Shown: piece after piece, positions 1-4,153 of the stretch | How the letters are laid out: each line of letters starts with the position of its first letter | How positions within the stretch are numbered: position 1 is the first letter of the stretch | Source: Thermococcus paralvinellae | Lineage (GTDB): Archaea; Methanobacteriota_B; Thermococci; Thermococcales; Thermococcaceae | Assembly: GCA_015662175.1 (NCBI GenBank) | Contig: DQUR01000178.1 | Coordinates: 1-5,032 of the forward strand | Direction of reading: 5' to 3' | DNA: 5,032 bases | The notes under the pieces: generated by a model | The model's database searches: none | What the model saw: only the letters and a program-made list of their open reading frames with translations | What the model was told of the DNA's origin: nothing | Translations under genes and position numbers: made by a program

Positions 1-120
1 CCCAACCACCCCCTCGTTGATACTACTTTACCGTGGTTTTTAACCTTTTATCAGGATACGGGAAACCATTATTATTCAGCCTTAAAACCCTTTGATAGAA
101 TAAAAAGAAAAGAAGGTTAG
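1..120 (+). CDS. Possible C-terminal end of a gene entering from the left edge
   Basis: One plus-strand frame is open from the first base for 39 codons and ends in TAG at 118-120. The residues (start PNHPLVDTTLPWFL, end RIKRKEG) are protein-like, and a charged KRKEG tail is plausible for a hyperthermophile protein. I do not recognise the family. The gene would converge on the feo operon with a 135-nt gap, which is a normal layout. The evidence is thin: a stop-free run of 39 codons occurs by chance fairly often when six frames are examined, and no upstream sequence is available. The alternative is that this is non-coding spacer, or the upstream region of a minus-strand gene starting beyond the left edge, for which the purine-rich stretch at 7-16 on the minus strand could be a ribosome binding site. 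Confidence 0.3.
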   Translation, partial: PNHPLVDTTLPWFLTFYQDTGNHYYSALKPFDRIKRKEG

Positions 121-140
121 TTAAGTCGTCAGAACCTTCT
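111..140. repeat. 8-bp inverted repeat between convergent units
   Basis: AGAAGGTT at 111-118 is perfectly complementary to AACCTTCT at 133-140, leaving a 14-nt loop. It overlaps the stop codon of the possible left-edge gene and lies downstream of the feo operon. No T-tract follows it closely on either strand, so it is not a bacterial-type terminator. It could be a weak hairpin in a 3' UTR or a chance match. Confidence 0.3.
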
Positions 141-203
141 GAATTAGCCACACAACGATATAAAAATTGTTAAACGGATTATTGGCCAAAACTCCTCGCA
201 GTT

Positions 204-237
204 AAAAAACAGAGAAGTTGACTAGGGATAATAAAAA
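204..237 (-). terminator. Oligo-T terminator region of the feo operon
   Basis: On the minus strand, downstream of the feoC-like stop codon, there is a T5 run at 237-233 and a T6 run at 209-204, with a further T5 at 166-162. Archaeal RNA polymerase terminates on short oligo-T tracts without needing a hairpin, so these are the expected 3' end of the feo transcript. Apart from these tracts and the inverted repeat further left, I see nothing else in 121-255. Confidence 0.4.
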
Positions 238-255
238 TCAATGGAACTGGAGTAG

Positions 256-510
256 TTACTTGGAGCCACTTCTGGATATCTGGTAAATCTGTCCCTTAAA
301 ACGAATGCATGCCCCGGAACACATCCTTTTCAAAGGACAATTTTTGCACAGTGAACCTCCTAACTTAACTCTCTCGACATATCCCAGGCTTTCCAGTATT
401 CTTATCATCCCCTTAACTTCCTCAACATCCATGTTTAACGTTTTAGCGATTTCTTTGGGATTTGCGTATCCTCTCTCAATAAGCCCAAGGACGTCTTCAA
501 GGCTGGCCAT
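256..510 (-). CDS. feoC: FeoC-like winged-helix protein with a Cys4 cluster
   Basis: This 84-aa protein is probably a cytoplasmic accessory or regulatory subunit of the Feo iron transporter. Residues 1-50 fit a small helix-turn-helix/winged helix: EDVLGLIERG, then PKEIAKTLNMDVEEVKGMIRILESLGYVERV, the usual pattern of an HTH followed by a wing. Residues 55-68 carry four cysteines (C55, C58, C64, C68) in a CxxC-x5-C-x3-C arrangement, which matches the kind of cluster used by FeoC proteins to hold an iron-sulfur centre. It starts 4 nt after the feoB stop, and its Shine-Dalgarno GGGGTGA (521-515 on the minus strand) overlaps that stop, so it is the third gene of the operon. Assignment to the FeoC family rests on size, fold pattern, cysteines and position. 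It could instead be a DNA-binding iron or redox sensor. Confidence 0.82.
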   Translation of the reverse strand: MASLEDVLGLIERGYANPKEIAKTLNMDVEEVKGMIRILESLGYVERVKLGGSLCKNCPLKRMCSGACIRFKGQIYQISRSGSK

Positions 511-514
511 TGTT

Positions 515-2512
515 TCACCCCAAGATAAACAATCCTAAATGATAGACAAGAATTCCAACGACGGTGGCAAGGACAAGATCGTAAAGCGAAGCAATCACCG
601 CCCATTTCATTCCTCCCTCAGACCTTATTGCGGCTATTGTAGCTATACAGGGAATGTAGAGCGTTGTTACAAGGGCCAGAACAAAGGCCTGCAATGGTGC
701 CATGGCCTGTCTCATTAAGACAGCCAGAGCCTCTTCACTTTCACCGACACCGTAGATTACTCCATATGTTGCAATGACGTTTTCCTTGGCAATAATTCCA
801 AAGATTAAGCTCACTGCGGCCTTCCAGTCCTGACCCATAAGCCTAGTCAGGGGCTCGAAAAATTTACCAAGCCTCTCTGCATAACTTAAGCCCGAGCCCA
901 CTGGCTCGGGATAGTTGCTTAAATACCATATTGCAACTGCCCCAGCAAGGATGATAGTCCCCGCTTTCTTCAGGAATTCCTTGCTTCTCTCCCATGAATG
1001 TATGATTATGGTTTTCCATGAAGGGATAAGATAGTCTGGCAGTTCAATTACAAATGGACTTCCCTCCCCTTTAATGACAAATTTACCGAGTATCAGTGCC
1101 GAGATCAATGCCAGTCCAAAGGAGATTGCATATATTCCAACAGCAACAAGGGCTTGATGGCTTTCAAAGAACGCCCCGGCTAAAAACGTTACCACAACCA
1201 TTCTGGCGCTGCATGGAACTAATGGATTAACCAACATGGTTAAAATCCTATCCCTTTCATCGTCCAATGCCCTGACAGCCATAACCGCCGGCACATTGCA
1301 TCCGAAGGCCATGACCATTGGGATAAAGCTCTTCCCGGGTAAATTGAACTTTCTCATTATTCTTTCCATGACCACAGCTGCCCTGGCCATATATCCGATG
1401 TCCTCAAGGAATGATATTGCAACGAAAAGCAGGAAAACCAGCGGGAAAAAGCTTAGAACTGCTCCAACACCGCCAATGATTCCATCGACCACGAGACCTC
1501 TGAGGGTTTCGCTTGTTATATAACCACCAACTAAATCTCCTAAAGACGCAAAGAGAGAATCTAAAGCTTCCTGCATGGGTGTTCCAACTGTGAAAACAAA
1601 CTTGAATAGAAGGTAAAAGACACCGAAGAGGGAAATCATCCCATAAACCGGGTGGATTAGGATTTTATCAAGCTGGTCGCCTATTGTCTCCTTCCTCTCA
1701 GTGGGGTAGGTAACGAACTGATGGATCAGGCTGTCAATGAACTCATACTTCTGGCTGGCAATTACCATATCGAGGGAGCGCTTGTAATGTTGCTCCAACT
1801 CGCTTATGTGTTTCATAATTTCATCCATCTTCTCCTGTCCCAGGTGCTTCAAAACAAGCTTTATTACCTCCTCATCCCTTGTGAGAAGCTTTATGGATAG
1901 CCACCTTACGTTGTACTTTTCAGCCAGGGGAGTCCCCTTCAGGATTTTGCTTATGTGGGAAATTTCCCTTTCAATGAGTTCGTCATAGATAGGGATGACG
2001 GGATTGGTTGTTATTTTTCCATCGGCCATGGCTACAATGGTTTCCTTGAGATCATCAATTCCGATGCCCTCCTTTGCATTCATCGGGACAACTGGGATGC
2101 CGAGGGCTTTTTCCACCTTTTTAAAGTCAATAGTGATGCCTTTCTTTTTTGCGAGATCAATCTTGTTTAAGGCGATTATTACGTTTTTAACCCCCATCTC
2201 AAGGATTTCCATCGTTAAATAGAGATTTCTCATCAGGCAGGAAGAATCGACGACATCGACTATGATATCAGCGTTTCCTTCAAGGATGAAGTTCCTTGCT
2301 ATGAGCTCATCTATAGAGCGAGCCGTCAGGGAGTATGTTCCCGGCAGGTCAACAACCCGGAACTTCCTGTTTTTATATTTCATTATCCCCTCCTTTTTCT
2401 CAACGGTAACACCCGGCCAGTTGCCCACATGCTGCCTCAACCCGGTTAGAGCATTGAATATCGTTGTCTTACCAACGTTTGGATTGCCAGCGAGTGCCAC
2501 AACCTTTTCCAT
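515..2512 (-). CDS. feoB: Ferrous iron transport protein B (FeoB)
   Basis: This 665-aa inner-membrane Fe(II) transporter has a cytoplasmic G-protein domain. The G motifs are all visible: G1 GNPNVGKT (9-16), G2 Thr36 within GNWPGVTVE, G3 DLPG (55-58), G4 NKID (116-119), and a G5-like NAKEG (145-149). A helical linker that acts as nucleotide-dissociation inhibitor and spacer follows to about residue 285. The membrane part begins near HPVYG (287). It holds the two family gate motifs, GCNVPAVMA with Cys405 and IPCIATIAAIR with Cys622, plus Cys434 in NPLVPCSARM. The length is normal for archaeal FeoB, without the longer C-terminal tail of some bacterial forms. The start ATG overlaps the feoA stop as TGATG and is preceded by GGAGG at 2525-2521, 8 nt away, so translation is coupled to feoA. 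The product is expected to import Fe2+ under reducing conditions. No frameshift or missing motif is seen. Confidence 0.98.
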   Translation of the reverse strand: MEKVVALAGNPNVGKTTIFNALTGLRQHVGNWPGVTVEKKEGIMKYKNRKFRVVDLPGTYSLTARSIDELIARNFILEGNADIIVDVVDSSCLMRNLYLTMEILEMGVKNVIIALNKIDLAKKKGITIDFKKVEKALGIPVVPMNAKEGIGIDDLKETIVAMADGKITTNPVIPIYDELIEREISHISKILKGTPLAEKYNVRWLSIKLLTRDEEVIKLVLKHLGQEKMDEIMKHISELEQHYKRSLDMVIASQKYEFIDSLIHQFVTYPTERKETIGDQLDKILIHPVYGMISLFGVFYLLFKFVFTVGTPMQEALDSLFASLGDLVGGYITSETLRGLVVDGIIGGVGAVLSFFPLVFLLFVAISFLEDIGYMARAAVVMERIMRKFNLPGKSFIPMVMAFGCNVPAVMAVRALDDERDRILTMLVNPLVPCSARMVVVTFLAGAFFESHQALVAVGIYAISFGLALISALILGKFVIKGEGSPFVIELPDYLIPSWKTIIIHSWERSKEFLKKAGTIILAGAVAIWYLSNYPEPVGSGLSYAERLGKFFEPLTRLMGQDWKAAVSLIFGIIAKENVIATYGVIYGVGESEEALAVLMRQAMAPLQAFVLALVTTLYIPCIATIAAIRSEGGMKWAVIASLYDLVLATVVGILVYHLGLFILG

Positions 2513-2742
2513 CAGGATTCCCTCCTAACAATTATTTTATCAGCTATTCCCCTACCAAGTGCCACCTTTGAAGGGCCAACACCTATGATTACTGGCCCGG
2601 GGGGAGAGGACTTAATAACCCTAATTACCGTTCCGGGGGTGATTCCTAAGCCCAATAGTCTCTGCCTTGCTCCGGCACCTCCCTGAATGTCAATCACAAC
2701 CCCTCGTTCCCCTTCCTTCATCTTACTTAAACGAACATGCAT
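2512..2742 (-). CDS. feoA: Ferrous iron transport protein A (FeoA)
   Basis: This is a small SH3-like cytoplasmic protein that works with FeoB. The sequence shows the typical FeoA run: GERGVVIDIQGGAGARQRLLGLGITPGTVIRVI, then PPGPVIIGVGPSKVALGRGIADKIIV, the beta-barrel core with the conserved Arg-Leu-Gly-Leu-Gly turn and the ALGRGIA motif. Three nearby starts are possible: GTG at 2751, ATG at 2748 and ATG at 2742. I chose 2742 (76 aa, MHVRLSKM) because the AGGTGAT Shine-Dalgarno at 2753-2747 would otherwise overlap the start codon itself. The GTG start would give 79 aa. FeoA is the first gene of the operon, overlaps feoB by 1 nt, and follows a promoter flanked by DtxR-like operators. Confidence 0.93.
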   Translation of the reverse strand: MHVRLSKMKEGERGVVIDIQGGAGARQRLLGLGITPGTVIRVIKSSPPGPVIIGVGPSKVALGRGIADKIIVRRES

Positions 2743-2746
2743 GTTC

Positions 2747-2753
2747 ATCACCT
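2747..2753 (-). promoter_or_regulatory. feoA ribosome binding site
   Basis: AGGTGAT on the minus strand is an exact match to part of the archaeal anti-Shine-Dalgarno complement (GGAGGTGAT). It sits 4 nt before the ATG at 2742 and overlaps the two upstream candidate starts, so it decides in favour of 2742. It also directly abuts the leader operator at 2754-2772. Confidence 0.6.
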
Positions 2754-2772
2754 TTAGGTTAGCCTAATTCCA
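2754..2772. promoter_or_regulatory. DtxR/IdeR-like operator, leader site
   Basis: The plus strand reads TTAGGTTAGCCTAATTCCA. Its first 14 bases equal the first 14 of the well-known 19-bp DtxR consensus TWAGGTTAGSCTAACCTWA; the right arm is degraded. The 14-bp part is itself a near-palindrome (TTAGG-N4-CCTAA). It lies just downstream of the predicted feo transcription start, where bound repressor would block polymerase. DtxR/MntR-family regulators are known to control iron genes in Thermococcales; that this site is bound is inferred. Confidence 0.7.
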
Positions 2773-2791
2773 ATGTTCCCTTTGTAGGAAT

Positions 2792-2805
2792 CCTTAAAAA
2801 CTTTT
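2792..2805 (-). promoter_or_regulatory. feo operon promoter (BRE plus box A)
   Basis: On the minus strand AAAAG (2805-2801) followed by TTTTTAA (2800-2794) fits an archaeal BRE and TATA box. A start about 24-26 nt downstream falls near 2771-2775, giving a leader of roughly 30 nt before the feoA ATG at 2742. Operators lie on both sides of this element. Confidence 0.55.
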
Positions 2806-2821
2806 GGTAAGCCTAACAAAA
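2803..2821. promoter_or_regulatory. DtxR/IdeR-like operator, upstream site
   Basis: The plus strand reads TTTGGTAAGCCTAACAAAA, which agrees with the 19-bp DtxR consensus at 15 of 19 positions by my hand alignment, including the GCCTAAC core. It overlaps the BRE of the feo promoter, so bound repressor should compete with TFB/TBP. Its centre is 49 bp from that of the leader site. A weaker third half-like match lies at about 2825-2843. Confidence 0.65.
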
Positions 2822-2842
2822 AAGATAGGTTTGAATCCTGAA

Positions 2843-2899
2843 ATGAAGGTAACATATTCCGACCATGACGAGTTCGAGAATTGGATAAGAAATTTTTAG
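2843..2899 (+). CDS. Possible 18-codon microprotein or gene remnant
   Basis: ATG at 2843 opens 18 codons to TAG at 2897-2899, encoding MKVTYSDHDEFENWIRNF. The sequence looks coding: it starts MKVTY, is amphipathic, and has an acidic/His patch (DHDEFE). However, no good Shine-Dalgarno precedes it; the nearest AGG is at 2827-2829, 13 nt from the ATG. The plus-strand TTAAAAA at 2794-2800 could act as a box A with a start near 2822. It lies between the feo operators and the next promoter. It may be a leader peptide, the 5' scrap of a decayed gene, or chance. I do not recognise it. Confidence 0.22.
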   Translation: MKVTYSDHDEFENWIRNF

Positions 2900-2916
2900 A
2901 AAGAAATTTTTAGAAA
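2887..2916. repeat. Perfect 14-bp tandem repeat upstream of a promoter
   Basis: AAGAAATTTTTAGA occurs twice head to tail (2887-2900 and 2901-2914), with the period continuing two more bases. The repeat ends 4 bp before box A of the DUF4870 gene and includes the stop codon of the 18-codon ORF. The unit contains a T5 run, so it could act as an oligo-T terminator for plus-strand transcripts arriving from the left, or as a paired regulator site. It may also be a slippage duplication. Confidence 0.6.
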
Positions 2917-2926
2917 AGTATTTATA
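2914..2926 (+). promoter_or_regulatory. Promoter of the DUF4870 gene
   Basis: AAAAGTA (2914-2920) followed by TTTATA (2921-2926) is a good BRE/box A pair. A start 24-26 nt downstream falls near 2946-2950, leaving a leader of about 15 nt. That leader carries the Shine-Dalgarno GAGGTG at 2952-2957, 5 nt from the ATG at 2963. Confidence 0.65.
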
Positions 2927-2962
2927 CCGAGGATTTAACATATTGCCATGTGAGGTGGGATT

Positions 2963-3313
2963 ATGGAAAAAAGGAAAAGTGAAACATCCCTGGGACTTGA
3001 GGAAAATGTTGAGGCAGCTCTGGCATATGTGCTTGGATTTTTGACAGGTATAGTGTTACTGTTACTGGAAAAAGAGAGCGAATTTGTTCGATTCCATGCA
3101 ATGCAGTCAACGATAACATTCCTGGGGATTTTTATAATGCAGAGAATCTTGGTATTCATACCGTTTCTTGGTTGGCTTTTAGTCATGCTTTTAAGCCTTG
3201 TCGGCCTTGTTCTATGGATTTTGGGCATAGTTAAAGCATACCAAGGGGAGTATTACAAGTTTCCAATTGTTGGAGACATAGCGGAGAACCAAGTTAGAAA
3301 AATGAGCAGCTGA
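2963..3313 (+). CDS. DUF4870-type small membrane protein
   Basis: A 116-aa integral membrane protein of unknown function. After a charged N-terminus (1-15) it has about three hydrophobic segments: roughly 17-35, 50-68 and 69-91. The family marks are clear: YVLGFLTGIVLLLLEKES followed by FVRFHAMQS (41-49), and near the C-terminus the A-x-x-GEYYKFPIVGDIAE block (92-108). These match the DUF4870/COG3296 layout of a Glu- and His-bearing loop after helix 1 and a conserved amphipathic end. It has its own promoter and a strong RBS, and is divergent from the feo operon. Nothing but position ties it to iron. It is followed by an oligo-T tract, so it is probably monocistronic. Confidence 0.85.
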   Translation: MEKRKSETSLGLEENVEAALAYVLGFLTGIVLLLLEKESEFVRFHAMQSTITFLGIFIMQRILVFIPFLGWLLVMLLSLVGLVLWILGIVKAYQGEYYKFPIVGDIAENQVRKMSS

Positions 3314-3318
3314 GGCAA

Positions 3319-3327
3319 ATTTTTAAG
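3319..3327 (+). promoter_or_regulatory. Promoter of the PP-loop gene (leaderless)
   Basis: ATTTTTAAG preceded by GGCAA resembles the feo box A (both contain TTTTTAAGG). Its centre is about 27 nt before the ATG at 3350, so transcription should begin at or within a few bases of the start codon. The pyrimidine-rich bases between them contain no Shine-Dalgarno, in agreement with a leaderless mRNA. Confidence 0.55.
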
Positions 3328-3334
3328 GCCTTCC

Positions 3335-3343
3335 TTTTTATTT
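3335..3343 (+). terminator. Oligo-T stretch after the DUF4870 gene
   Basis: T5-A-T3 lies 22 nt after the DUF4870 stop codon and is suitable for archaeal oligo-T termination. It sits between box A and the start of the next gene, so termination and initiation signals are interleaved in the 36-nt gap. Confidence 0.35.
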
Positions 3344-3349
3344 CTCACC

Positions 3350-4153
3350 ATGCTCTCAGAGGTGATAAGAGAGATCAAGCAGTTCGCAAAAAATACTGGG
3401 CTTTACGAAAAGAGAATACTCCTCATGTTTTCTGGGGGAAAAGATAGCAGTTTGGCCCTATACCTTATGAAAAAAGCCAATTTGAATGTTTCTGCCTTAA
3501 CATTTTTCCATAGGTGGAGCTGGAAGGAGCCCACGCTGTGGGGGATGAATTTCACCAGGGAACTTGGAGTTGAGCATTACCTTGTCGATATTACTGAAGG
3601 ACTCCTTAAAAACTCAATTCGAAAGAAAGGCCCCGTCTGTATTCACTGCAAAAAGGTCATGATGAGAAACGCCTACTGGTTCGCAAAAATTAACGGTTTC
3701 GATGTTCTTGCCAAAGGGGACAATGCTAATGACAAGATAATTGGAGCATTGCTTGACCAGTGGGGGGGAGATATAAGGCTGAGCCAAATTCCAAGGATTG
3801 GGATTCCAGTATTCAGGCCTCTGATTGGATACACGGCAGAGGAAGTTGAAGAGCTTGCAGAGGAAGCTGGAATAAGGCCTTATAGAATGTACGAGTACGG
3901 AAGAAGAAAGCAATGGAGAGAAGGGTGTCCTTTGCAATACATTGACAAATTCGAGATTATCAGGCAGGAATATTTCGATCTGGCCTATGAGGTAAACTAC
4001 GAGATAAGCATGCTCGCGAGAAAGTACAGGGTCAGGATGAGTGTGAGGGTTCCAAGTTTGGAGTTAATGTGCCATGGTTGTGATGAAAAGGTCTTAAGAG
4101 AAGCAGAGAAAATCATCGGGAGGTTCAAAAATGCTGCCGCTTGGAAAAATTAG
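3350..4153 (+). CDS. PP-loop ATPase, TtcA/TtuA-like sulfurtransferase candidate
   Basis: This 267-aa cytoplasmic protein belongs to the adenine nucleotide alpha-hydrolase/PP-loop superfamily, which adenylates a substrate for thiolation or amidation. The PP-loop is SGGKDSS at 28-34. CxxC at 97-100 (GPVCIHCKK) is followed by the second nucleotide motif KGDNANDK (122-129), in the place where TtcA has GHHxDD. RPLIGYTAEEVEELAEEAGI (156-175) and GCPL with Cys193 follow. C97, C100 and C193 copy the spacing of the three cysteines that hold the [4Fe-4S] cluster in TtcA-type tRNA thiolases. A second CxxC (C241, C244) near the C-terminus could bind zinc. The start at 3350 fits a leaderless message; no other in-frame ATG occurs before Met26. 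The gene overlaps the HypE-like gene by 23 nt. The substrate is unknown: tRNA thiolation is the best guess, a LarE-like cofactor role is possible. Confidence 0.88.
   Translation: MLSEVIREIKQFAKNTGLYEKRILLMFSGGKDSSLALYLMKKANLNVSALTFFHRWSWKEPTLWGMNFTRELGVEHYLVDITEGLLKNSIRKKGPVCIHCKKVMMRNAYWFAKINGFDVLAKGDNANDKIIGALLDQWGGDIRLSQIPRIGIPVFRPLIGYTAEEVEELAEEAGIRPYRMYEYGRRKQWREGCPLQYIDKFEIIRQEYFDLAYEVNYEISMLARKYRVRMSVRVPSLELMCHGCDEKVLREAEKIIGRFKNAAAWKN

Noticed and set aside
111..129. Third DtxR-like site (AAGGTTAG…) at the left edge
   Set aside because: Only about 9 of 19 consensus positions match and the right arm is absent.
1..255. C/D-box guide RNA or other small RNA in the convergent spacer
   Set aside because: Isolated CTGA boxes occur, but no paired C box (RTGATGA) at proper spacing was found on either strand.
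305..538. 77-codon plus-strand ORF opposite the feoC-like gene
   Set aside because: It spans the feoC-like start and the feoB end in antisense; no coding features.
1236..2528. Several plus-strand ORFs of 60-95 codons opposite feoB
   Set aside because: They lie antisense to an intact feoB with all motifs, and their translations are low-complexity Ser/Ile/Phe-rich shadows.
2786..2794. Short palindrome AGGAATCCT near the feo box A
   Set aside because: Nine bases only, expected by chance, and does not match the DtxR-type core.
2935..3228. 97-codon minus-strand ORF opposite the DUF4870 gene
   Set aside because: Antisense to a recognisable membrane protein with its own promoter and RBS; the product is Ser/Asn/Pro-rich and not family-like.
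3614..3937. 107-codon minus-strand ORF opposite the PP-loop gene
   Set aside because: Shadow of a conserved coding region; no RBS or promoter signal noted.
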